Translations under genes and position numbers: made by a program
The notes under the pieces: generated by a model
The model's database searches: none
The model's input: the letters and a program-made list of their open reading frames with translations, nothing else
What the model was told of the DNA's origin: nothing
From: Rhizobium sp. RU36D
Lineage (GTDB): Bacteria; Pseudomonadota; Alphaproteobacteria; Rhizobiales; Rhizobiaceae
Reading direction: 5' to 3'
Assembly (NCBI RefSeq): GCF_900176345.1
Contig: NZ_FWXU01000012.1
Span: 62,001 to 126,000, forward strand
Length of the DNA: 64,000 nucleotides
Shown: piece after piece, positions 57,933-64,000 of the stretch
Layout of the letters: every line of letters starts with the position of its first letter
Numbering within the stretch: the first letter of the stretch is position 1

Positions 57933-58559
57933 CTATTGCGGCAATAGGTGCGAGGTGTCGGCCAGGCGCAGAACTGCTCTGCTGCGGAAGAAATCATCCT
58001 GTTTCAGATGCGTGATGCTGCCGCCTTTGGCAGGGAAGGAGGCAAAGCCGCAGCCATTGATCGGCAGTTTCATCCACGCGCAGATGACCAGTGTCAGGGC
58101 AAAGCCGTGGGTCACGATGATCTGGGTGTCGCAATCCCGCTGCAGAACAGGGTCGAGCCAGGCATAGATGCGCTCGGCCACCTCGCGGCGTGTCTCACCG
58201 CCCTCGATGCCGCCGCGATGGTCGAGCCTGTCGTTATCGGGTGCAGGCACATAGCGTTCATCCAGCCATGCCTGCGGTTGTCCCTCGGCCACGCCGTAGC
58301 TGATTTCCCGCAGCGCAGCGGTTGCCGCGACCGGCTGACCAAAGCGATCGCCGATCACGGCGGCAGTCTGCATGGCCCGCTGTAAGTCAGATGAGTAGAT
58401 CTCCACATTCTGATGGGCTATCCAGTCGAGCAGTCGGTCTGCTGTCTTTGCGGCATCGTCACGGCCCTTCTCGGTAAGACCCGTGTCATACCACCCACCC
58501 ACTTTTCCCTCGACATGGTGGATGGACTGCGTGTGCGTAACGACGAACAGGTTTTTCAT
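57933..58559 (-). CDS. Histidine phosphatase-superfamily protein with THT instead of RHG
   Basis: A 208-residue soluble protein of the phosphoglycerate-mutase-like superfamily. MKNLFVVTHTQSIHHVEGKV carries the acceptor His9, but the usual RHG is THT. GGWYDTGLTEKGRDDAAKTA, IYSSDLQRAMQTAAVI (second Arg) and IIVTHGFALTLVICAWM (second His) are normal. GIEGGETRREVAERIYAWLD lies between. A phosphatase acting on small metabolites is likely; altered N-terminal chemistry may change substrate or rate. It converges with the DUF6456 gene. Confidence 0.87.
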   Translation of the reverse strand: MKNLFVVTHTQSIHHVEGKVGGWYDTGLTEKGRDDAAKTADRLLDWIAHQNVEIYSSDLQRAMQTAAVIGDRFGQPVAATAALREISYGVAEGQPQAWLDERYVPAPDNDRLDHRGGIEGGETRREVAERIYAWLDPVLQRDCDTQIIVTHGFALTLVICAWMKLPINGCGFASFPAKGGSITHLKQDDFFRSRAVLRLADTSHLLPQ

Positions 58560-58609
58560 AGGGCGCTCCCAGTCAGGCGACTGCGACGACGGAGATCATG
58601 CCGGAATGA

Positions 58610-59056
58610 TCACGAAACCGACGGACCGCTGGCCGCCGCCCCCACCGTCATCGCCGCCTCTTCGCGAATACGCTTCACCATCGAGCGCAGGCCGTTGGCC
58701 CGTTGGGCGGTGAGATATTCGATCAGCCGCATCTTGCCGAAGAGATCGAGCGCGTCGAGCCGGGCGACTTCGGAGGCATGCTTGCCGGAATAGATGGCGA
58801 GCACGATGGCGACGAGGCCGCGGACGATATGGGCGTCCGACTGGCCCTCATAGGTCATGACGGGATCGGCCGCATCGCCGTCGCTATGGCTGACGAGCCA
58901 GACCTGGCTGGCGCAGCCCTGAACCTTGTTTTCCGCCGTCATCTGCTCGGGCGCCAGGTCGGGCAGCGCCTTGCCGAGTTCGATCACATAGCTCATGCGG
59001 TCTTCCCAGTCGTCGAGATAGGCAAAGTCATCGATAATCTGCTCAAGCGAGGCCAT
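58610..59056 (-). CDS. sufE: SufE, cysteine desulfurase sulfur acceptor
   Basis: A 148-residue protein that accepts sulfur from SufS for Fe-S cluster assembly. The acceptor Cys48 is in ENKVQGCASQVWLV, with DDWEDRMSYVIELGKALPDL at the start and GLVAIVLAIYSGKHASEVAR in the middle. A C-terminal tail of about 25 residues is rich in Ala and Ser. No other suf gene is adjacent, as is often the case for rhizobial sufE. Confidence 0.93.
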   Translation of the reverse strand: MASLEQIIDDFAYLDDWEDRMSYVIELGKALPDLAPEQMTAENKVQGCASQVWLVSHSDGDAADPVMTYEGQSDAHIVRGLVAIVLAIYSGKHASEVARLDALDLFGKMRLIEYLTAQRANGLRSMVKRIREEAAMTVGAAASGPSVS

Positions 59057-59128
59057 GGCACACCGGTCGTTTCATGTTGACCCCGATATAGGGCAAAGCG
59101 CTGTCGAAATGAACCATGGCCGCAGACG

Positions 59129-59161
59129 AAAAAAACCGCGAGGAACCGAAGTTCCCCGCGG
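59129..59161 (-). terminator. Rho-independent terminator of the DUF5330 gene
   Basis: On the minus strand a 10-bp stem with one mismatch (CCGCG.GGAAC/GTTCC.CGCGG around a tetraloop) is followed by seven T. It is 126 nt after the DUF5330 stop and before sufE; the remaining gap shows nothing else. Confidence 0.85.
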
Positions 59162-59286
59162 GCCAGCGCGAGCTGAAGTTGAACATGCGGGACAGGCATG
59201 ACAGGCGCGGGTAGCCAGGGACGGCGTCCCCGCACATGTTGGTGGTGGCGGGGCAAAGGGCCGCGCCGGAAAGCAAGATCAGGTGT

Positions 59287-59757
59287 TCAGGAGCCGGGTC
59301 GCGGCTGTGGAACCGGCACATGCACGGTAATCGTCAAGGGCTGGCGAACGGTGCCGGTCACCACTTCGTCGGATAGCGCATCGCCGAGGGATCCCACGCC
59401 CTCTGCCGAGGCGACGGTATCGTCAGTAGCCGGGCCAACAGGGGGCTGGCCAAGAGGAGCGCCCTCGCCAGGCTGGCCTTCGGCAAGCTTTTCATCAAGG
59501 ATCTGGTAGGCGACGAGGGCACCGGCCTTGGCGCGCTGGCCGATGGCCTGCAGCGTTTCGGCGCCCTGGACGCAGACATCGGGTTTTTCGACGCAGATGG
59601 AGGCAATGTAGCTATAGGCGCCGGTCGCCGCCGCAATGGCATCACCGATCTCAATCCCGGGCGCTGCTGCCAGTTCCGTGTCCTCCGGCTTGCCGAAATA
59701 GGACAGGAGCACCAGCACCATGGAAAACCAGAATGTTCCCTTGATCAGAAACCACAT
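59287..59757 (-). CDS. DUF5330-family membrane-anchored protein
   Basis: A 156-residue protein. An N-terminal signal anchor (MWFLIKGTFWFSMVLVLLSY) is followed by IEIGDAIAAATGAYSYIASI and CVEKPDVCVQGAETLQAIGQ, where two Cys may form a disulfide, then the helix RAKAGALVAYQILDEKLAEG and a disordered Pro/Gly-rich tail. This fits DUF5330, a Rhizobiales family of unknown function, probably facing the periplasm. No Walker or enzymatic motif is visible. Confidence 0.8.
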   Translation of the reverse strand: MWFLIKGTFWFSMVLVLLSYFGKPEDTELAAAPGIEIGDAIAAATGAYSYIASICVEKPDVCVQGAETLQAIGQRAKAGALVAYQILDEKLAEGQPGEGAPLGQPPVGPATDDTVASAEGVGSLGDALSDEVVTGTVRQPLTITVHVPVPQPRPGS

Positions 59758-60228
59758 CGTCCAAAATCCATCCCATGTCGCCGCTATAAGGCAGCTTCGT
59801 GCCGGTTGTTCCGGCTTGTTGGAGAGAAGCTATCGTCCGGGTCGTAAGATCGGTTTGCGAAACTCGATCGGCTTTTCGGCGAATTTGACTAAAATGCCGC
59901 AGATCTCCCCCGCGCTTTTGCATTTGCATCAAGCTTTACCGGTCGATGTTAAGCATAATTATGGCGCGCTCCATGCTTTGCAGGGGATAGCGCGGGAGCC
60001 CGCGCCGCAAGTCTTAACGGCACCCCTAAACCTGTCTCGAAACGGGCCGTTACGGGGCATTAACCACGAATGCCAAAGCCCCCTCCGATTGTCCCGAAAC
60101 GGGCATTTCCGGCCCAAACCGGGGCTTTCCGGGCCCCTTGCCTTATCTTTTCCTTAAGCCGCCAACGCCTATGGTCAGCATTGAAATTGAACCGTTTTAC
60201 GGACTGTAGCGTGAGTGTACCGAGTAAC
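59758..60228 (+). other. Long upstream region of the sensor kinase
   Basis: This 471-bp gap shows no convincing gene; short frames have poor composition. Two near-identical 15-mers, TGTCTCGAAACGGGC and TGTCCCGAAACGGGC, lie 57 bp apart (CGAAACGGGC at 60038-60047 and 60095-60104); the second contains CCCG-AAA-CGGG. They could be regulator sites. Several TTAA tracts occur but none in a clear TTAA-N7-TTAA CtrA arrangement. Confidence 0.35.
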
Positions 60229-61758
60229 ATGGCTGGAACTGCGACGGCGATCCTGGATCGCTTGGCGGAGCGATATCTGGCCCGCATCGGCGGTGGCATG
60301 GAAGCCGATCGCCATGAGGTCGTGGCACTGCGTCATCTCGTCATCTGCTTCGCGTTGCCGCTCTTTCTCGTGCCCGGCGTTCTTGCCTTCCTGCTGAGCC
60401 CCGCCGTCGCCCTGCCGCTTGGCGTCGCCGTGGTCGTTGCCGCCTTCCTCGTCACCTCGGTCGTCGTCATCGGCCTCTCGCGCCTGCCATCGGGCCGCCA
60501 GCAGCCGACGCCGGATCAGGAGAGCCTGCCGCTCGATCTCTGCCCCGGCCTGATGTTGGTCCTTGATTCGCAGGGCCATGTGCAGCGGGCGGGCGGGCGC
60601 GACCGCGATGTCTTCATGCCCTTCCTGCGCGATGCCTTCCGCCGGCCCTTTGTCGACCAGGTCCATGTCTCGGACCGGATCGCGCTCGCCACCCAGCTGG
60701 ACGAGCTGCGCCAAGGCGCGGATGCCGCCGTGGTCGATATCCGGCTGGAGCGGCCGCTTCTGGGGCTCGACCAGAGCCAGTTCATGAATGTGCGCGTCGA
60801 TATGACCGGCCGGCGCAATGCCGATGGCGTGCTGGAATCGGTCGTCGTGCAGCTCCTCGATATCGAGACCGAGCTTGCGATCCGCAGCGACGCTGCCCGC
60901 GTTGCCGCCGAGGCGGAGCAGGCCAATGAAGCGAAGACCCGCTTCTTGGCCGCCGTCAGCCATGAACTGCGCACGCCGCTCAATGCCATCCTCGGCTTTT
61001 CCGACATTCTTCGTGGCGAATATTTCGGCGCGCTCGCCAATGATCGCCAGCGTGAATATGTGCAGCTGATCCACCAGTCCGGCGCCCATCTCCTGTCGGT
61101 CGTCAATGCCATGCTCGACATGAGCAAGATCGAGGCCGGCCGCTACGAGCTGATGCTGGAACCCTTCGATATCGCCCGCACGGTCGCCGATTGCGAAAAC
61201 ATGCTGGGTCTGCAGGCGCGCGAAAAGGGCGTGGTGCTGACCAGCCGCATCGGCCGGGGCTTGAGCGAGGTGGTCGCCGACCAGCGCGCCATCCGCCAAG
61301 TGCTGATCAATCTCGTCGGCAATGCGCTGAAGTTCACCGATGCCGGCGGCTCCGTCATCGTCGATGCGGTGTTGGACGGCGGTGACCTGAAGCTCTCCGT
61401 CAGCGATACCGGCATTGGCATTGCCGCGGACAAGATTGCGCTGCTTGGTCAACCTTTCACCCAGATCCAGAGCGAATATAACCGCCGCTATGAGGGGTCG
61501 GGCCTCGGCCTCTCGCTCGTCAAGGGCCTGACGGCCCTGCATGGCGGCAGCTTCGCCATCGCCAGCCAGCCCGGAGAGGGCACGGTCGTGACGGTCACGC
61601 TGCCGGCCGATGGCTCCGGTGCGGCGGATCTCGCGGCAGGCGGTGCAAACAGCAATACGGTGGAGTTTCCGCCGCGACTCGGTGCAGCGCCGGCAGCCGC
61701 ACCGAATGCAATGAAGGATGTGGGCCTGCATGACGCAGCGAAAGCGAAAATCGCCTGA
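60229..61758 (+). CDS. PAS sensor histidine kinase (DivJ/PdhS-like class)
   Basis: About 509 residues from ATG 60229; a GTG at 60211 is also possible, and neither has a strong ribosome site. Two adjacent membrane helices (LVICFALPLFLVPGVLAFLL and the next) lie at about 35-85. A PAS-like domain follows (DLCPGLMLVLDSQGHVQRAG). The kinase core has the H-box AAVSHELRTPLNAILGFSDI (His near residue 245), the N-box INLVGNALKFTDAGG, the G1-box VSDTGIGIAADKI and the end YEGSGLGLSLVKGL. The class resembles rhizobial DivJ/PdhS kinases of the cell-cycle network, but no target is shown. It overlaps the next gene by 29 bp. Confidence 0.85.
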   Translation: MAGTATAILDRLAERYLARIGGGMEADRHEVVALRHLVICFALPLFLVPGVLAFLLSPAVALPLGVAVVVAAFLVTSVVVIGLSRLPSGRQQPTPDQESLPLDLCPGLMLVLDSQGHVQRAGGRDRDVFMPFLRDAFRRPFVDQVHVSDRIALATQLDELRQGADAAVVDIRLERPLLGLDQSQFMNVRVDMTGRRNADGVLESVVVQLLDIETELAIRSDAARVAAEAEQANEAKTRFLAAVSHELRTPLNAILGFSDILRGEYFGALANDRQREYVQLIHQSGAHLLSVVNAMLDMSKIEAGRYELMLEPFDIARTVADCENMLGLQAREKGVVLTSRIGRGLSEVVADQRAIRQVLINLVGNALKFTDAGGSVIVDAVLDGGDLKLSVSDTGIGIAADKIALLGQPFTQIQSEYNRRYEGSGLGLSLVKGLTALHGGSFAIASQPGEGTVVTVTLPADGSGAADLAAGGANSNTVEFPPRLGAAPAAAPNAMKDVGLHDAAKAKIA

Positions 61759-62845
61759 GAAGAAGCCCGCGCGCAAGCCGCGTGGTCTCGTCTCGCGCGC
61801 CGCTTCGGCGCTGATGGGTGCTGTCGTGCGCCGGCCGGCGCAGGCCGGCGGCATTGCCGCATTCGTCGTCGTCTTCGGCGTCGTGGCCGCCAATGCCCTG
61901 TGGTATCAGCCGGGTCGCCATCCCCAGCCCTTCTTCCGCACCCGCGACAGCGAGGATTTCACCGCCATGGCGGGCTTGCGGCGCTCGCCGATGATCGAGC
62001 CCGACCCCGCAACGGTCACCACCTTCCGCATCGAGCGCGAGGGCAGCCAGCCTGATGGCGCTGCCGGGCAGCCGCCCGCTGCAGCCCAGGACGATCTTGC
62101 CGCGATCATCGAGCGGCAGGATGATCCAGCCCTCGTGCGCGCCGTCCAGCAGGAGCTGTTGAACCGCAAGCTCTACCAGGGCACGGTGGATGGCGTCAGC
62201 GGCCGCGGCACCAGCGCCGCCATCACCGCCTACCAGCGTCAGGTCGGCCTTGCCGAAACCGGCCTCGCCACGCCCGAGCTTCTGGCCGCGCTTCAGGGGG
62301 ATGCCCCGGCACCGCGCCGGCAGGCGGCAGCGACACCCGCGGCCGCAACAGCAGAACCCGCCACCGTGCCGCTGCAGCGACCGACCGCCGACAGCCTGTC
62401 CTCCGCGGAAGATCCGGTTGCCGCCGCCATTCGCGATGCCGAAAAGCGCCGTCCCGTTGCGCCGATGATCCCGCCGGCGCCCGTGCCCAACAAGCCCACG
62501 GCCACCAAGCCGGCGCCTGACAAGCCCGTGGCCACCGCACCAGCCCCCGATGCGCCGCAATCGGCCGCACTCAATCGCTCCGCCCAGCCGCCGGCCCAGC
62601 GGGTCGCCGCCGCACCCGATGATGTCTCGCAAACCGTGGCCAAGATCACCGGCGATGCGGAACTGACCATGTCCATCCAGCGCGGCCTGTCGAACATCGC
62701 CTATGCCGATGTCACCATCGATGGCGTCGCCGGCGAACAGACCCGTGCCGCCATCCGTCACTTCGAGCGTCACTACCGCCTGCCGGAAACCGGCGAGCCC
62801 AATCCGCAGGTGCTGAAGAAGCTGAAGGACATCGGCGCGCTCTGA
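61730..62845 (+). CDS. Membrane-anchored peptidoglycan-binding protein, two PG_binding_1 domains
   Basis: About 371 residues. A basic N-terminus (MTQRKRKSPEKKPARKPRGL) precedes one membrane helix (GGIAAFVVVFGVVAANALWY) at about 40-60. The first PG_binding_1 repeat lies at about 130-190 (VQQELLNRKLYQGTVDGVSG, RGTSAAITAYQRQVGLAETG) and the second at the C-terminus (SIQRGLSNIAYADVTIDGVA, AAIRHFERHYRLPETGEPNP). A Pro/Ala-rich linker of about 110 residues separates them. It starts inside the kinase gene, so kinase and wall-binding protein are translationally coupled, perhaps linking envelope state with signalling. Confidence 0.9.
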   Translation: MTQRKRKSPEKKPARKPRGLVSRAASALMGAVVRRPAQAGGIAAFVVVFGVVAANALWYQPGRHPQPFFRTRDSEDFTAMAGLRRSPMIEPDPATVTTFRIEREGSQPDGAAGQPPAAAQDDLAAIIERQDDPALVRAVQQELLNRKLYQGTVDGVSGRGTSAAITAYQRQVGLAETGLATPELLAALQGDAPAPRRQAAATPAAATAEPATVPLQRPTADSLSSAEDPVAAAIRDAEKRRPVAPMIPPAPVPNKPTATKPAPDKPVATAPAPDAPQSAALNRSAQPPAQRVAAAPDDVSQTVAKITGDAELTMSIQRGLSNIAYADVTIDGVAGEQTRAAIRHFERHYRLPETGEPNPQVLKKLKDIGAL

Positions 62846-62901
62846 ACCGCCCTACGCCTTTCGTCTAACCCGGAAACGCTGCCATTTCGGCAGTGCAATA
62901 T

Positions 62902-62921
62902 ATTCGGATTTCCGAATTTTT
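62902..62921 (+). terminator. Short terminator-like hairpin
   Basis: ATTCGGA-TT-TCCGAAT is a 7-bp stem with a very small loop, followed by TTTT. It lies 57 bp after the peptidoglycan-binding protein stop. Confidence 0.55.
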
Positions 62922-62941
62922 AACCATAACGGGCAATACTT

Positions 62942-62958
62942 CCTCCCTGAAATGGAGG
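62942..62958 (+). promoter_or_regulatory. Anti-Shine-Dalgarno hairpin before the soluble MCP gene
   Basis: CCTCC-CTGAAAT-GGAGG places the full ribosome site GGAGG (62954-62958, 10 bases before the ATG) in a perfect 5-bp G/C-rich stem. Translation would need its opening. Confidence 0.5.
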
Positions 62959-62968
62959 ATTGCACCTG

Positions 62969-64000
62969 ATGAGTCTGGCCCAGACGAGCGGAAGCTATGA
63001 CGCCGAACAGGACGCTACGGCCCCCGCAGTGGAGGCGGCGCATCTGCGCGACATCATCCTGCGGCTGTCGCGGGAAGCGTCCAGCCTCGGCATCGACATC
63101 GTGGATATCGCCGGCACCATCCAGGACATGGCTGCCATGTCGCACCGCCATGCCGCGACCTTCGACCAGGTCACCAAGGCGGCGCTGACGATCGCCGACA
63201 CCAACAATGCCATTGCCGATTCTCTGCGCCAGACCGACGAGATGGCCGGCCGCGCCCGGCAGATGTTGACGGAATCTGCCACGCGCATGAGCGGCGCGGT
63301 CAGCCAGATCGACCTGATGGTCACGGCCTCCAACCAGATCTCGGGCGAGATCGGCACCTTCTCCCAGTCCCTGTCGGATGTCGACAAGGTCGCTGAGGAG
63401 ATCGGCAGCATCGCCCGGCAGACCAATCTGCTGGCGCTCAATGCTGCCATCGAAGCCGCTCGCGCCGGCGAGGCGGGCAAGGGCTTTGCGGTGGTGGCGT
63501 CGGAAATCCGGGCGCTGTCACTGCAGACCTCCCAGGCCACCAGTTCTATCCAGCAGATCCTTGATGGCATCCGCGTCAAGATCAGCCGCCTGGCGGAAGC
63601 GGGCCGCGGCGCAAATGGCAGCGCGCTCGGCGTGCGCGAAACCTCCCAGGCGATGAACCAGTCCTTCGGCTCCATGGAGCAGGTCATCAGCCGCATCCTC
63701 GACGGCTCCTCGGCCATGGCCTGCACCACCGAGACGGTGAGCCGCCAATGCGCCGATTTCGTCACCACGCTCGGCGGCATGGCAGCTGACGTGTTGAAGT
63801 CGGATGCCGCCCTGACCCAGGCCTCCACCCGTGTCGACAAGGTCGTCAATCTCTCGGAAATGCTGATCCAGCTCACCGCCAGCGCCGGCATTGAGACAGT
63901 AGACAGCCCGTGGATCAACAAGGCCGTGGAGATTGCCGACACCATTTCCGAAGCCTTCGAGCGGGCGGTGCAATCCGGTCGCATCAGCATGAACCAGCTG
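62969..64000 (+). CDS. Soluble methyl-accepting chemotaxis protein, 3' partial
   Basis: The frame is open to the right edge (344 codons seen) from [20 protein letters not shown]. There is no membrane helix. The signalling domain is at the N-terminus: [20 protein letters not shown] followed by [20 protein letters not shown]. Two long helices flank it, and a helical region ([20 protein letters not shown]) begins what should be a C-terminal sensor domain beyond the window. Such reversed soluble receptors are common in rhizobia and sense cytoplasmic signals or link to other output. The ribosome site is within a hairpin. Confidence 0.88.
   Translation, partial: MSLAQTSGSYDAEQDATAPAVEAAHLRDIILRLSREASSLGIDIVDIAGTIQDMAAMSHRHAATFDQVTKAALTIADTNNAIADSLRQTDEMAGRARQMLTESATRMSGAVSQIDLMVTASNQISGEIGTFSQSLSDVDKVAEEIGSIARQTNLLALNAAIEAARAGEAGKGFAVVASEIRALSLQTSQATSSIQQILDGIRVKISRLAEAGRGANGSALGVRETSQAMNQSFGSMEQVISRILDGSSAMACTTETVSRQCADFVTTLGGMAADVLKSDAALTQASTRVDKVVNLSEMLIQLTASAGIETVDSPWINKAVEIADTISEAFERAVQSGRISMNQL

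Noticed and set aside
59720..60157. Short plus-strand frame in the kinase upstream region
   Set aside because: No ribosome site, no family pattern and repeat-containing sequence.
59758..60228. CtrA binding sites before the sensor kinase
   Set aside because: Several TTAA tracts exist but none pair as TTAA-N7-TTAA.
60175..61893. 572-residue minus-strand frame opposite the sensor kinase
   Set aside because: Antisense to H-, N- and G-box coding DNA; no domain.
1..64000. tRNA or rRNA genes
   Set aside because: Gaps were read by eye for cloverleaf and rRNA motifs and none was found; a covariance scan was not possible.

Overview
The window is a dense, GC-rich, gene-packed stretch of chromosome that looks like an alphaproteobacterium of the Rhizobiales, close to Rhizobium, Agrobacterium or Allorhizobium. 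The evidence is a MucR/Ros zinc-finger regulator, a seven-gene Mrp/Pha antiporter operon, a TAT-exported beta-helix protein of the TIGR03808 type, a Rhizobium etli-type class 3 asparaginase, a DnaA-domain-IV-like/DUF6456 pair, and many rhizobial intergenic mosaic palindromes. No tRNA, rRNA, CRISPR array, prophage or complete insertion sequence was seen. The genes cut by the window edges are a GT41 glycosyltransferase (left) and a chemoreceptor (right).

Layout. 0-7.8 kb: GT41 protein, asparaginase, an orphan antitoxin with a toxin stub, a DeoR regulator divergent from a DUF4406 gene, a VOC protein, a GST, an acetyltransferase, a DUF2087 protein and a tautomerase. 7.8-13.9 kb: beta-helix protein, a MarR/MFS efflux pair, and two tandem L,D-transpeptidases. 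14-21.8 kb: ohrR/ohr, a RES-Xre toxin-antitoxin pair, a MarR-controlled DUF899/DUF1579/VOC operon, rpsU, a cold shock gene and a PACE-type efflux gene. 22-30 kb: a large HBM chemoreceptor, BrnT/BrnA, an old yellow enzyme with its HxlR regulator, a HerA/DUF853 ATPase and a DUF2267-like protein. 30-40 kb: a membrane protein with an exact 48-residue repeat, an HWE kinase, a PPOX/GAF/winged-helix protein with a small PPOX partner, a hemerythrin-like protein, YceI, an OmpA protein, a 272-bp MITE and corA. 40-49 kb: a saccharopine-dehydrogenase-like enzyme with a DCC protein, PAS, MAPEG, hemolysin III, GNAT and LuxR genes, a lipoprotein, a P-loop kinase-like protein and msrB. 49-55.6 kb: mnhABCDEFG, interrupted twice by palindromic repeats. 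55.6-64 kb: mucR, the DnaA-IV-like/DUF6456 pair, a histidine phosphatase, sufE, a DUF5330 protein, a sensor kinase overlapping a peptidoglycan-binding protein gene, and a soluble chemoreceptor.

How the genes work together. Much of the window is stress and envelope biology: organic peroxide (OhrR/Ohr), methionine oxidation (MsrB), electrophiles (OYE, GST, MAPEG), pH and sodium (Mrp), cold (Csp), and wall cross-linking (L,D-transpeptidases). It is wired by many local regulators sitting next to their targets, often with clear palindromic operators. The most unusual items are the PPOX-GAF-winged-helix protein and its overlapping partner, the 48-residue repeat membrane protein, palindromic repeats whose cores are inverted between fixed arms, two such repeats inside the Mrp operon, and several hairpins that would hide ribosome-binding sites.

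All family assignments come from reading motifs by eye; no database search was run. Start codons were chosen by ribosome-binding site and family alignment, so they may differ from the longest open frame.
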